Source of the DNA: an uncultured Eubacteriales bacterium
GTDB taxonomy: Bacteria; Bacillota; Clostridia; Peptostreptococcales; Anaerovoracaceae
NCBI GenBank assembly: GCA_902778585.1
Contig: CACYYD010000001.1
Location: forward strand, 124,001-188,000
Direction of reading: 5' to 3'
Length of the DNA stretch: 64,000 nt
Below, one piece after another: positions 10,083 to 18,916 of this stretch. Under the pieces are notes generated by a model. It saw only the letters and a program-made list of their open reading frames with translations, was not told where the DNA came from and made no database searches. The stretch's first letter is position 1. Every line of letters begins with the position of its first letter. The position numbers and the translations under genes are program-made.

Positions 10083-10127
10083 GGCGGGTACATCAGAGCT
10101 TCATTTCAGGGCTTTTATGTACCCGCC
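10083..10127 (+). other. Strong stem-loop between ygfK and yqeB
   Basis: GGCGGGTACAT at 10083-10093 pairs perfectly over 11 bases with ATGTACCCGCC at 10117-10127, and the stem can be continued inward by AGAGC/GCTTT. No T-run follows, so it is not a standard terminator. It may slow polymerase, protect the upstream message or set the ratio of ygfK to the genes after it. Confidence 0.55.
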
Positions 10128-10168
10128 GAAGAAATGTCCTTAAGACATCAGCACAAGGAAGTTTATTA

Positions 10169-10960
10169 ATGTTAGTTGTTATAAAAGGGGCGGGGGATCT
10201 TGCCAGCGGAATAGCTGTCAGACTGCACCGCTCCAGAATAGATGTGGTCATGACGGATCTGCCGGTACCTACGGCGGTAAGAAGGTCAGTCGCTTTTTCG
10301 GAGGCGGTCCGTCTTGGCAAAACAAAAGTAGAAAATATAGAGGCAGAAAAGGCCTGTTCTGAGGAAGAAGTAAGGGCTTGCCTGCGCAGGGGAGTCATAC
10401 CGGTCATGCCGGACCCCGATGCAGGCATTATTGCTGTGCTTAAGCCCGAGGTCATAGTGGACGCGATCATAGCAAAGAAAAACACCGGAACGCATATTGA
10501 CGATGCTACTCTGGTGATCGCTGTAGGACCCGGTTTTACAGCGGGCAAGGACTGCGATGCAGTCATCGAGACGATGCGCGGGCATACTCTCGGCAGAGTC
10601 ATATGGAAGGGTTCGGCCAGCCCTAATACGGGGGTGCCCGGAAACGTTGGCGGAGAGACCATAAGGCGTCTTATCAAGGCTCCGTGCAGCGGAGTATTCC
10701 ATCCCGAAAAGAATATAGGTGATCTGGTAAGCGAAGGCGAGAGGGTCGCCAATGTTGACGGAGAACCGGTCTATGCTCTGACTGCAGGCATGATAAGAGG
10801 CCTGCTTCAGGACGGGGTTGAAGTCAGCAAAGGCATGAAGTCAGGAGACGTCGATCCGAGAGGCAGCACCGTTGACTACAGGATGGTCTCCGATAAGGCT
10901 ACCGCGATCGGCGGGGGCGTGCTCGAAGCGATACTTTCATATGCCGGCGACCGGCTCTGA
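10169..10960 (+). CDS. yqeB: YqeB-family selenium-dependent molybdenum hydroxylase maturation protein
   Basis: A 263-residue protein of the EF2563/YqeB family, which accompanies selenium-dependent molybdenum hydroxylases and is thought to act in maturation of their selenium-containing cofactor. It starts with a nucleotide-binding-like VVIKGAGDLASG and has a lipoyl/biotinyl-like segment near residues 170-215 (APCSGVFHPEKNIGDLVSEGE). The ATG at 10169 has AAGGAAG upstream. No selD, yqeC or mocA homologue is in the window. Its presence suggests that at least one nearby hydroxylase, most likely that at 11456, carries labile selenium. Confidence 0.85.
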   Translation: MLVVIKGAGDLASGIAVRLHRSRIDVVMTDLPVPTAVRRSVAFSEAVRLGKTKVENIEAEKACSEEEVRACLRRGVIPVMPDPDAGIIAVLKPEVIVDAIIAKKNTGTHIDDATLVIAVGPGFTAGKDCDAVIETMRGHTLGRVIWKGSASPNTGVPGNVGGETIRRLIKAPCSGVFHPEKNIGDLVSEGERVANVDGEPVYALTAGMIRGLLQDGVEVSKGMKSGDVDPRGSTVDYRMVSDKATAIGGGVLEAILSYAGDRL

Positions 10961-10977
10961 AGAACAGGAGAAATCAG

Positions 10978-11436
10978 ATGGCTAAGAAGATCAAAAGAAT
11001 TGCATATGTGCGCTGCAGAGGCGGGAGCGTAAGCTGCACATACGGCTGCATCGGATGCGGTATGTGTGCTGAGGCCTGCCGTCTTGGCGCAATAAGTGTG
11101 GGAGAGAACAGCATAGCTGCCGTCGATACGAAAAAATGCGTGGGATGCGGTCTTTGTGCAAAAGCATGCCCGCAGGGAATAATAGATATAGTCGGTAAAG
11201 GCTTCAATATACAGCCTGCCTGCAGCAACAAGGACGCGGGCAAGGCCGCGAGGGATGTATGCATCAACTCATGCATCGCCTGCAGATTATGTGAAAAGAA
11301 CTGTCCGGCAGACGCTGTTCATGTGACAGATAACCGTGCCGTGATAGATCCGGACAAATGCATATGCTGCGGCATGTGCGCAGTAAAGTGTCCGCGCGGA
11401 GTCATACGCGACCTGCACGGCATCATGACAGACTGA
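10978..11436 (+). CDS. Polyferredoxin with four 4Fe-4S motifs
   Basis: A 152-residue soluble protein with four successive CxxCxxCxxxC motifs: CIGCGMCAEAC, CVGCGLCAKACP, CIACRLCEKNCP and CICCGMCAVKCP. They resemble the ferredoxin part of RnfB, without the membrane anchor. The motifs form two pairs, giving up to four clusters. It sits between yqeB and the fused hydroxylase, with short gaps on both sides, and probably carries electrons for that enzyme, which has no FAD subunit of its own beside it. No family name is certain. Confidence 0.85.
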   Translation: MAKKIKRIAYVRCRGGSVSCTYGCIGCGMCAEACRLGAISVGENSIAAVDTKKCVGCGLCAKACPQGIIDIVGKGFNIQPACSNKDAGKAARDVCINSCIACRLCEKNCPADAVHVTDNRAVIDPDKCICCGMCAVKCPRGVIRDLHGIMTD

Positions 11437-11455
11437 GCAGAGAGGAGGTAAGGAA

Positions 11456-14335
11456 ATGCCGTATACATTTACAGTAAACGGGGTCATAAGAACGACCGAA
11501 GAAGACAAGCCTCTGCTCAGGTATCTGAGGGATGATCTGAAGCTGTATTCAGTCAAGGACGGCTGCTCCGAAGGAGCCTGCGGCACGTGCACGGTCATCG
11601 TGGACGGATATGCCGTAAAGTCCTGCGTGCTGACTACGAAGAAGGCAGAGGGCAAGAATATACTGACTGTGGAAGGGCTTTCTCTCAGAGAGAAGGAAGC
11701 CTTTGTTTACGCGTTCGGAACTGCCGGATCCGTACAATGCGGTTTCTGCATCCCGGGCATGGTCATGGTCGCCAAGGCGCTGATCGACCGCGATCCGAAC
11801 CCGACGACGAATGATATAGAGGAAGCGATCAGGGGCAATGTATGCCGCTGCACAGGATATAAAAAGATCATCACCGGTATAAGAAGGGCTGCTGCTGTTC
11901 TGCGCGGTGACGAAGAGATAAAGAATATCACACAGTTCAACTTCGGAGAGATGTATGAGCAGCAATCATTCATCTCGGTGAAGGGATCGCTGTACGATCC
12001 TGCGGAAGCATCGGGCATAGAGCTGTACCATAACCGCGAGAATGCGGCGAGGTTCGGAATAGGACAGAATGTCTTCCGTATTGATGTGACCAAGAAGGTC
12101 CTCGGATACGGAAAGTATCCTGATGATATAGGACCTGAATATTTCATTCCTGCGGACAGAACTGACCTGATCATGGAATGCTCGGAATGGAGCAAAGAAG
12201 AGTACGAAGCTGAGAAGGAAGCCGGCAATACCGCCGCCGGCAAAAACCTTTACAAGAAAGGTGAACCAAACTGCAATGTTGCCACGATCGTAGATCCAGA
12301 AATGCCGCCGATGGCATACGCTTCAGCGGTCAGATCAGAATATCCGAGAGCGGTAGTCAAAAAGATACACAAGGAAAAAGCTGAATCCCTGCCGGGAGTG
12401 CTCGGCGTTCTTACTGCAGAGGACGTACCTAACAACAAGGTAGGCCACATCCAGCAGGACTGGGATGTAATGATAGCTGAGGGCGACACTACGCGCATGA
12501 TGGGAGACGCCATATGCCTGGTCGTAGCCGAGTCGCCGTACATACTTGAGCAGGCCAAGAAGGCGGTAAAGGTAGAATACGAGCCGCTCGAGCCTGTAAG
12601 AGGTATAGATGAAGCGAAGGCGGAAGGAGCTCCGCAGCTGCACAAACACGCGCCGGGCAATCTCTGCCAGAGCAGGCATGTAGTAAGAGGCGACGCGGCA
12701 AAGGCGCTCGCGGAGTCTGCGTATACGGTCACCCAGCACTTCAGCACGCCGTTCACCGAGCATGCCTTCCTTGAACCTGAGTGCGCTGTGTCCTTCCCAT
12801 ACGGGGACGGAGTCAAGATACTGTCGACAGACCAGGGCGCATTTGATACCCGCAAGGAAGTCCTCATAATGTTCGGCTGGCAAGATACACCTGAAAGAGT
12901 CGTCGTTGAAAACCAGCTCATAGGAGGAGGCTTCGGCGGCAAGGAAGATGTGACGACACAGCATCTTTCGGCACTTGCGGCGATGAAGTTCGGAAGACCG
13001 GTCAAGGTGAAGTTCAGCAGAAAAGAATCCCTTATGGTGCACCCTAAGAGGCACGCCATGGAGGGCACCTTTACCGTGGGCTGCGACGAGAACGGGATAC
13101 TTACCGGGCTCGACTGCGAGATCAATTTCGATACAGGGGCATATGCCAGCCTGTGCGGGCCTGTACTTGAGAGAGCCTGCACTCACAGCGTCGGCCCTTA
13201 CAACTATCACAATACGGATATAAGAGGATTCGGATACTATACCAACAATCCGCCGGCAGGAGCGTTCAGAGGCTTCGGCGTATGCCAGAGCCAGTTTGCT
13301 CTCGAATCGATCCTGAACGTGCTGGCTGAGAAGGTCGGCATAAGCACGTGGGAGATGAGATACCGCAACGCCATTGCGCCGGGAGATGAGCTGCCTAACG
13401 GACAGATGGCCGATGTATCGACGGCCTTAAGAGAGACTCTTGAGGCGGTAAAGCCGTTCTATGATGCCGCACCTAATGACAGAGTAGGCATCGCATGTGC
13501 GATGAAAAACGCCGGTGTCGGAGTCGGCCTGCCTGACAAAGGAAGGGCAACGCTCCTGATAAAAGATGGGCTTGTCGTTATACGCACGGCGGCTTCGGAC
13601 ATAGGTCAGGGCTGCCAGACAGTATTCTGCCAGGATGTGGCGGAGGTCACCGATCTTCCTATCTCCAGGATATGGTTCGGACACTGCAATACCGAGAACG
13701 CGCCGGATTCGGGAACCACATCGGGCTCGAGACAGACACTGATCACCGGAGAGGCGGTAAGAGGCGCTGCACTGAAGCTCAAGAAGGATATGGATGAAGA
13801 GGGCATCAGTGAGGATACCCTGGACAGACTCAACGGCAGGGAATACAGCTACGAGTACTTTGATCCTACGGATCCTCTCGGCTCAGACAAACCTCATCCG
13901 AAGAGCCATATAGCCTATGGTTACGCCACCAATGTCGCGGTACTCAATGAAGAGGGCAGAGTCACGGATATCTACGCGGCCTTCGATGCCGGCAGAGTAG
14001 TCAACCCGCTTTCGATGTCAGGACAGATTGAAGGCGGCGTGCTTATGGGCATGGGTTATGCCCTGACTGAGAACTGGCCGCTCGAGGACTGCGTTCCAAA
14101 GGCAAAATACGGTACTCTCGGCCTCATGAGATCCACGGACATACCTAAGATACACACTATACATGTGGAGAAGGACCGCCAGCTCGATGTCGCGTTCGGC
14201 GCCAAGGGTATAGGTGAGATAACGACCATACCATCCGCGCCTGCCATAGCCGGAGCGTACTACGCCAAAGATAAGGTGCTCAGGACGAGGCTTCCGCTTG
14301 AGAACACCTATTACAGGAAGCCGGAAGACAAATAG
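11456..14335 (+). CDS. Selenium-dependent-type xanthine dehydrogenase, 2Fe-2S domain fused to molybdenum subunit
   Basis: A 959-residue protein. Residues 1-150 form an intact two-cluster 2Fe-2S domain (CSEGACGTCTV, CGFCIPG, CRCTGY), and the remainder is a molybdopterin subunit with IGGGFGGKED, AGAFRGFGV, ASDIGQGCQT and GAKGIGEI. The domain order equals that of XdhD, but here all cluster ligands are kept. Its place after yqeB and a polyferredoxin points to the selenium-dependent molybdenum hydroxylase group, active on xanthine, hypoxanthine or a related purine. No selenocysteine codon is involved. The start at 11456 has GAGGAGGTAAGG upstream. No FAD subunit is adjacent. Confidence 0.88.
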   Translation: MPYTFTVNGVIRTTEEDKPLLRYLRDDLKLYSVKDGCSEGACGTCTVIVDGYAVKSCVLTTKKAEGKNILTVEGLSLREKEAFVYAFGTAGSVQCGFCIPGMVMVAKALIDRDPNPTTNDIEEAIRGNVCRCTGYKKIITGIRRAAAVLRGDEEIKNITQFNFGEMYEQQSFISVKGSLYDPAEASGIELYHNRENAARFGIGQNVFRIDVTKKVLGYGKYPDDIGPEYFIPADRTDLIMECSEWSKEEYEAEKEAGNTAAGKNLYKKGEPNCNVATIVDPEMPPMAYASAVRSEYPRAVVKKIHKEKAESLPGVLGVLTAEDVPNNKVGHIQQDWDVMIAEGDTTRMMGDAICLVVAESPYILEQAKKAVKVEYEPLEPVRGIDEAKAEGAPQLHKHAPGNLCQSRHVVRGDAAKALAESAYTVTQHFSTPFTEHAFLEPECAVSFPYGDGVKILSTDQGAFDTRKEVLIMFGWQDTPERVVVENQLIGGGFGGKEDVTTQHLSALAAMKFGRPVKVKFSRKESLMVHPKRHAMEGTFTVGCDENGILTGLDCEINFDTGAYASLCGPVLERACTHSVGPYNYHNTDIRGFGYYTNNPPAGAFRGFGVCQSQFALESILNVLAEKVGISTWEMRYRNAIAPGDELPNGQMADVSTALRETLEAVKPFYDAAPNDRVGIACAMKNAGVGVGLPDKGRATLLIKDGLVVIRTAASDIGQGCQTVFCQDVAEVTDLPISRIWFGHCNTENAPDSGTTSGSRQTLITGEAVRGAALKLKKDMDEEGISEDTLDRLNGREYSYEYFDPTDPLGSDKPHPKSHIAYGYATNVAVLNEEGRVTDIYAAFDAGRVVNPLSMSGQIEGGVLMGMGYALTENWPLEDCVPKAKYGTLGLMRSTDIPKIHTIHVEKDRQLDVAFGAKGIGEITTIPSAPAIAGAYYAKDKVLRTRLPLENTYYRKPEDK

Positions 14336-14369
14336 CCTCGCACGTTGTATTTAAAATGAGGTTTCATCC

Positions 14370-15776
14370 ATGAAAACAATAATCAAAAACGGGACCATCG
14401 CCACAGACTCTGAGGTCTTCAGGGGCGATATCCTTATCGAAGACGGTAAAATAAGCGCGATAGGAGAAGACATCTCCTGTGATGATGCGAAGATAGTCGA
14501 TGCTTCGGGCATGTACGTGATGCCGGGAGCTGTTGACGTGCATACGCATATGGATCTGGATGTAGGCTTTGCCAGGGCGATAGACGACTTCTATGACGGC
14601 ACTGTCGCAGCTGCCTGCGGAGGCACTACAACGATAGTCGATCACATGGCATTCGGTCCGAAGGACTGCAGCCTCTGGCACCAGGTCAATGAGTATCACA
14701 GGCTTGCAGACGGGAATGCTGTGGTAGACTACGGATTCCACGGCGTTATCCAGCATCCGGTGACTGCAGACAGGCTTGGAGAGCTTGCTGAGATAAAGGA
14801 AAAAGAGGGTATCACCAGCTTCAAGGTCTATATGACTTACGACTTCGGGCTTCAGGATGATGAGCTTTTCAATGTGCTCAGAGCCGCAAAGGAAGCCGGT
14901 ATAGTGATCACAGTCCACTGCGAGAACCACGGTGTGCTGACCCAGCTGAGAAAGGAATTCATCGAGCAGGGCCATACCGAGGCAAAGTACCATCCTCTCA
15001 GCAGACCGCCGAGAGTGGAAGCTGAGGCTGTAAACAGGATGATCCATCTTTCGGCCCTGGCCGGGGATGCGCCTCTGTACATAGTTCATCTTTCGAGTGC
15101 CGAGGGTCTTCACGAAGTAATGAAGGCAAGAGCCGAGAACAGGCCTAATCTTGGTGTCGAGACCTGCATACAGTACCTGATACTCAATGACAGCATGTAT
15201 GATGACCCGTCAGAAGGGCTCAAGGCTATAATGTCTCCGCCGCTCCGCAAGGATCAGGACAGAGAAGAGCTCTGGCAGGCCCTCTCTGAAGGCGGACTTA
15301 TCGATACAGTGGCGACCGATCATTGCCCGTTCCACTTCAGAGCCGGCAAAGCCGAGAAGCAGTACGGGAAGGATGACTTCACAAAATGTCCGAACGGCGC
15401 GCCGGGTGTGCAGGAGAGACTCATGCTGATGTTCTCAGAGGGCTTCATGAAAGGACGCATAAGTCTGCCGCAGCTGGTAAAGTATGCGAGCTCAGAACCT
15501 TGCCGCATGTTCGGCCTGTATCCTCAGAAGGGAAGTCTTGAGCCGGGAACGGATGCAGATATCGTTATCATAGATCCGGGCAAAGTCACGCATATCGACA
15601 GGGACTACATCCGCGGCGCTTCTGACTATTCGTGCTATGAAGGAATGGATCTTGAGGGCAGCATAGAAAAGGTATTTCTGCGCGGAAAAGAGATCGTAGA
15701 CAATGGCAAATTCCTCGGTGAGAAGGGAGAAGGAAAATATCTCAGACGCGGTCCGAGCGTCCTGGCAAAAAGATGA
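14370..15776 (+). CDS. hyuA: D-hydantoinase / dihydropyrimidinase-like amidohydrolase
   Basis: A 468-residue cyclic amidohydrolase. Metal-binding and catalytic motifs are all visible: DVHTHMD near residue 56, SFKVYMTY near residue 150 with the lysine that is carboxylated in the family, HCENH, IVHLSS and ATDHCPF. It opens a cyclic diamide ring, and within this locus it most likely opens a reduced purine-derived ring. A short spacing after the hydroxylase and an AATGAGG ribosome site suggest it is the last gene of the same transcript. The true substrate could equally be a hydantoin or dihydropyrimidine. Confidence 0.9.
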   Translation: MKTIIKNGTIATDSEVFRGDILIEDGKISAIGEDISCDDAKIVDASGMYVMPGAVDVHTHMDLDVGFARAIDDFYDGTVAAACGGTTTIVDHMAFGPKDCSLWHQVNEYHRLADGNAVVDYGFHGVIQHPVTADRLGELAEIKEKEGITSFKVYMTYDFGLQDDELFNVLRAAKEAGIVITVHCENHGVLTQLRKEFIEQGHTEAKYHPLSRPPRVEAEAVNRMIHLSALAGDAPLYIVHLSSAEGLHEVMKARAENRPNLGVETCIQYLILNDSMYDDPSEGLKAIMSPPLRKDQDREELWQALSEGGLIDTVATDHCPFHFRAGKAEKQYGKDDFTKCPNGAPGVQERLMLMFSEGFMKGRISLPQLVKYASSEPCRMFGLYPQKGSLEPGTDADIVIIDPGKVTHIDRDYIRGASDYSCYEGMDLEGSIEKVFLRGKEIVDNGKFLGEKGEGKYLRRGPSVLAKR

Positions 15777-15795
15777 TTTTTTCTCCAAAAAACCA

Positions 15796-15823
15796 TTGAA
15801 ATCAACGATTCCGCAAGTATAAT
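15796..15823 (+). promoter_or_regulatory. Sigma-A promoter of ygeW
   Basis: TTGAAA at 15796-15801 and TATAAT at 15818-15823 are 16 bases apart, in the gap between hyuA and ygeW. Confidence 0.75.
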
Positions 15824-15840
15824 AAAAATAGTTTAGGAAA

Positions 15841-15856
15841 CATAAAATAATTTTAG
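15841..15856. promoter_or_regulatory. Candidate operator shared with ygeY, copy 1
   Basis: CATAAAATAATTTTAG contains the 13-base palindrome TAAAATAATTTTA. It lies about 18 bases after the ygeW -10 box, in the leader. The same 16 bases occur at 18843-18858 between the regulator gene and ygeY. It is a binding-site candidate for the YheO-like regulator, by location only. Confidence 0.5.
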
Positions 15857-15892
15857 ATTTTGAAGATATAAATAGCATCAAAGGAGAAGACT

Positions 15893-17086
15893 ATGTCCAA
15901 AGCAACAGAACTTGCAGAAAAGCTTTCAAAGCTTAACATCGCTGACATGTATGAAAACGACTTTTTCCTTACATGGGAAAAGACTGATGATGAGATCGAG
16001 GCTGTATTCACAGTCGCAGACGCACTGAGAGACCTGAGAGAACGTAACAAATCCACAAAGATCTTCGATTCGGGACTCGGCATCTCGATCTTCCGTGACA
16101 ATTCCACAAGAACGCGCTTCTCTTTTGCCAGCGCATGCAATCTGCTCGGACTCGAGGTAGCAGATCTTGATGAGAAGAAATCGCAGATCGCTCACGGCGA
16201 GACAGTACGTGAGACAGCTACAATGATCTCGTTCATGGCAGACGTCATCGGTATCCGTGATGACATGTACATCGGCAAGGGCAATGCTTACATGCATGAG
16301 TTCATGGACTCCGTCACAGAGGCAAACAGGGACGGAGTGCTCGAGCAGAAGCCGACACTCGTTAACCTTCAGTGCGATATCGACCATCCGACACAGGCAA
16401 TGGCAGACGCACTGCACATGATCCACGAGTTCGGCGGAGTTGAGAACCTCAAGGGAAAGAAGATCGCTATGAGCTGGGCGTATTCTCCTTCATACGGAAA
16501 GCCGCTGTCGGTACCGCAGGGCATCATCGGTCTTCTGACACGTATGGGAATGGACGTAGTCCTTGCTCATCCGGAAGGTTATGAGGTTATGGAAGACGTT
16601 GTCGAGGTCGCAAAGAAGAACGCTGCTGAATCCGGCGGAAAGTTCAGCATCACAAACGACATGAAAGAAGCATTCAAGGATGCTGACATCGTTTATCCGA
16701 AGAGCTGGGCTCCTTTCAAGGCAATGGAGATCCGTACAGACCTCTACGGCAAGGGTGACTTCGAAGGTATCGACAAACTCGAAAAGGAACTTCTCGCTCA
16801 GAACGCGACACATCAGGACTGGCTGGTCGATGACGAGATGATGAAGCTGACAAAGAACGGCCTCGATACTCTGTACATGCATCCGCTTCCTGCAGATATC
16901 CAGGGAGTATCCTGCGAGCATGGTGAAGTTACTGCAAAGGTATTCGACCACGCGCGTGATTCCCTGTACAAGGAAGCATCAAACAAGCCGTACATCATCG
17001 CGGCAATGATCTTCCTTGCAAAGGTAAAGGATCCGGTCGCTGCACTGAAGGCTCTTGAAGAGGCAGATCCTAGAAAGGCATTCTAA
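15893..17086 (+). CDS. ygeW: YgeW-type carbamoyltransferase
   Basis: A 397-residue member of the aspartate/ornithine carbamoyltransferase fold. STRTRFSF near residue 69 binds carbamoyl phosphate, and DIDHPTQAMAD is the second phosphate-binding signature. MHPLPA and the long linker of the YgeW subgroup are also present. In the purine locus it would release carbamoyl phosphate from a ureido intermediate for the carbamate kinase encoded next. It has its own promoter and an AAAGGAG ribosome site. Its codon choice is strongly biased, as in highly expressed genes. Confidence 0.93.
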   Translation: MSKATELAEKLSKLNIADMYENDFFLTWEKTDDEIEAVFTVADALRDLRERNKSTKIFDSGLGISIFRDNSTRTRFSFASACNLLGLEVADLDEKKSQIAHGETVRETATMISFMADVIGIRDDMYIGKGNAYMHEFMDSVTEANRDGVLEQKPTLVNLQCDIDHPTQAMADALHMIHEFGGVENLKGKKIAMSWAYSPSYGKPLSVPQGIIGLLTRMGMDVVLAHPEGYEVMEDVVEVAKKNAAESGGKFSITNDMKEAFKDADIVYPKSWAPFKAMEIRTDLYGKGDFEGIDKLEKELLAQNATHQDWLVDDEMMKLTKNGLDTLYMHPLPADIQGVSCEHGEVTAKVFDHARDSLYKEASNKPYIIAAMIFLAKVKDPVAALKALEEADPRKAF

Positions 17087-17100
17087 TAAAAACTTACAAA

Positions 17101-17138
17101 CGGAGCCGGCGCGGCCGACACAAACCGCGTCAGCTCCG
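17101..17138 (+). other. Stem-loop between ygeW and carbamate kinase
   Basis: CGGAGC at 17101-17106 pairs with GCTCCG at 17133-17138, and an inner GC-rich helix can form. Only TTAATTATT follows, so it would be a weak or partial terminator that could lower expression of the kinase relative to ygeW. Confidence 0.45.
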
Positions 17139-17169
17139 TTAATTATTGAAAACAGCAGGTGTAACGGTT

Positions 17170-18120
17170 ATGGAAAAGAAAAAGAAAAAGATAGTAGTTG
17201 CTCTCGGCGGAAACGCTCTGGGGAGCAACCTGGTAGAACAGATGAAGTCCGTCACGGACGCGGTCAAACCGATCGCAGACCTTATAGAAGAGGGTTATGA
17301 GGTAGTCGTTTCTCACGGAAACGGTCCTCAGGTAGGAGTCATCCAGGATGCTATGACACTTCTCTCGAGAGAGAATCCTGAAAAGCATCCGCATTTTCCT
17401 CTTTCGGTCTGCACTGCCATGAGCCAGGGATATATCGGTTATGACATACAGAACAAACTCAGAGAAGAGCTCCTCGACAGAGGGATCAAAAAGGATGTCA
17501 CATGCGTTCTGACCCAGGTGGAGGTCGACCCTGATGACCCGGCTTTCCTGAATCCTACAAAGCCAATAGGACCTTTCCTCACAAAGGAGGAGGCCGAAGC
17601 CAAGAAGAAGCTGAGAAACCATGTCTTTATCGAGGATTCGGGAAGAGGCTACAGAAGAGTGGTCGCCAGCCCTGAACCTAAGGCTATCGTTGAGATAGAC
17701 ACAATAAGGACTCTTGCGGATTCGGGTCACATCGTGATCGCAGCCGGCGGCGGCGGTATCCCTGTAACGAGAGCGGAGAACAATCACCTCAAGGGCTCCC
17801 CGGCGGTCATCGACAAGGACCGCGCGTCAGAGCTTCTGGCAGAGGAACTCGATGCTGACTTCCTCATCATCCTGACAGCGGTAGAGAATGCCATGATCAA
17901 CTTCGGAAAGCCTGACCAGCAGAAGCTGGGTGATATCAGCACTGAAGAGGCTAAAAAATATATCGCAGAGGGACAGTTCGCACCGGGCTCGATGCTCCCG
18001 AAGGTAGAAGCGGCCGTTAAGTTCGCCGAGTCCAAGCCGGGAAGGACAGCACTCATAACGCTGCTCGAAAAGGCGAAGGACGGCATCAACGGAAAGACCG
18101 GCACAAGGATACACGCATAA
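17170..18120 (+). CDS. arcC: Carbamate kinase (YqeA/ArcC family)
   Basis: A 316-residue amino-acid kinase family enzyme that makes ATP and carbamate from carbamoyl phosphate and ADP. Family signatures are VVALGGNAL at the N-terminus, VVSHGNGPQVG near residue 47, AAGGGGIPV near residue 198 and the PGSMLPKVEAA motif near the C-terminus. An upstream TTG at 17146 would add eight residues, but the ATG at 17170 has AGCAGGTG at good spacing. It follows ygeW and is the likely energy-conserving step of purine fermentation. Confidence 0.93.
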   Translation: MEKKKKKIVVALGGNALGSNLVEQMKSVTDAVKPIADLIEEGYEVVVSHGNGPQVGVIQDAMTLLSRENPEKHPHFPLSVCTAMSQGYIGYDIQNKLREELLDRGIKKDVTCVLTQVEVDPDDPAFLNPTKPIGPFLTKEEAEAKKKLRNHVFIEDSGRGYRRVVASPEPKAIVEIDTIRTLADSGHIVIAAGGGGIPVTRAENNHLKGSPAVIDKDRASELLAEELDADFLIILTAVENAMINFGKPDQQKLGDISTEEAKKYIAEGQFAPGSMLPKVEAAVKFAESKPGRTALITLLEKAKDGINGKTGTRIHA

Positions 18121-18143
18121 AAAAAGCGCTCCGCAGGGAGCGC
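18119..18143 (-). terminator. Intrinsic terminator of the regulator gene
   Basis: Read on the minus strand, a seven-base-pair stem (GCGCTCC/GGAGCGC, loop of four) is followed by seven T. It ends the leftward regulator transcript and overlaps the last codon of arcC. Confidence 0.8.
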
Positions 18144-18156
18144 GCCGGATGCCGCA

Positions 18157-18807
18157 TTACTGGGCTTTCGGTGAGCGTATCTCATCAAGATAGCTGTAAA
18201 GCGTGTATGTCGAGATGCCAAAGTACTCACAGACCTTCGGACCTGACTTGGTAACAAGAAAGGCTCCGCTGTCATCGAGGAACTTAATGGCGCGGATCTT
18301 GTCATCCTTGCTCATCAGGGCAGTAGGCTTTCCGATAAGCCTGACGCTCTGCTCAAGGAGTTCATCAAGAAGGTCGGCAACATTGCGGGATATGGATTCA
18401 GGCTCTGAAGTCTGCGTATCAGTGCCGGTGAGATCGCGTATCACGCCATCCACTGCGACCAGCATACTGATGTCGTAGTTGATGCCCATAAGGCCTATGA
18501 CCTTTCCGTCCTCATCACGTATGAAGATGGTGGTCGACCGCAGGACTCTTCCGTCCGAGGTCTTTGTAAGGTAAGATACACGGTCCTCGAGCGATTCAGA
18601 GGTCTCTTTAAGGGACTCAAGCACTATGTGAGACGGTCCGTCTCCTACGGAGCGTCCGGTCACATGGCCGTTCTCGATGGCTATTATGGAGTGTTCGGTA
18701 TCACCGCCTCGTAAGTCGTGGATGACGACCTCGCAGTTGCGGCCGAACTGGCCGGCGATGCCTTTTGCAGCCCGTGCGGCGAATTCAAAATCCTTATCGT
18801 GTTTCAT
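18157..18807 (-). CDS. YheO/DauR-like transcriptional regulator (PAS-like + HTH)
   Basis: A 216-residue protein. The N-terminal YheO/PAS-like domain is marked by IAGQFGRNCEVVIHDL. A C-terminal helix-turn-helix of the DauR type follows, KVCEYFGISTYTLYSYLDEIR. Relatives sense small molecules through the PAS-like domain; DauR controls a D-arginine catabolic operon. It is divergent from ygeY and ends against arcC, so it probably controls the purine locus. A duplicated palindrome before ygeW and ygeY is a possible binding site. Its effector is unknown. Confidence 0.85.
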   Translation of the reverse strand: MKHDKDFEFAARAAKGIAGQFGRNCEVVIHDLRGGDTEHSIIAIENGHVTGRSVGDGPSHIVLESLKETSESLEDRVSYLTKTSDGRVLRSTTIFIRDEDGKVIGLMGINYDISMLVAVDGVIRDLTGTDTQTSEPESISRNVADLLDELLEQSVRLIGKPTALMSKDDKIRAIKFLDDSGAFLVTKSGPKVCEYFGISTYTLYSYLDEIRSPKAQ

Positions 18808-18842
18808 GGTAAGCGCTCACTTTCGGAGATCTATCGTTAACC

Positions 18843-18858
18843 CATAAAATAATTTTAG
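18843..18858. promoter_or_regulatory. Candidate operator shared with ygeW, copy 2
   Basis: Exact repeat of the 16 bases found at 15841-15856 (CATAAAATAATTTTAG). It lies in the divergent space between the regulator gene and ygeY, overlapping the expected -35 region of ygeY. Confidence 0.5.
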
Positions 18859-18881
18859 CAACATTAATATTTTTCTACAAT
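18853..18881 (+). promoter_or_regulatory. Probable ygeY promoter
   Basis: TACAAT at 18876-18881 is a good -10 box. The matching -35 at 18853 is poor (TTTTAG), which would suit an activator-dependent promoter overlapping the palindrome. Confidence 0.4.
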
Positions 18882-18916
18882 AATTTTTTATCACTAACTA
18901 TACGGAGGCAGACAAT

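Noticed and set aside
11456..14335. Selenocysteine codon in the selenium-dependent hydroxylase
   Set aside because: The frame runs uninterrupted through all domains. In this family selenium is part of the cofactor, not of the chain.
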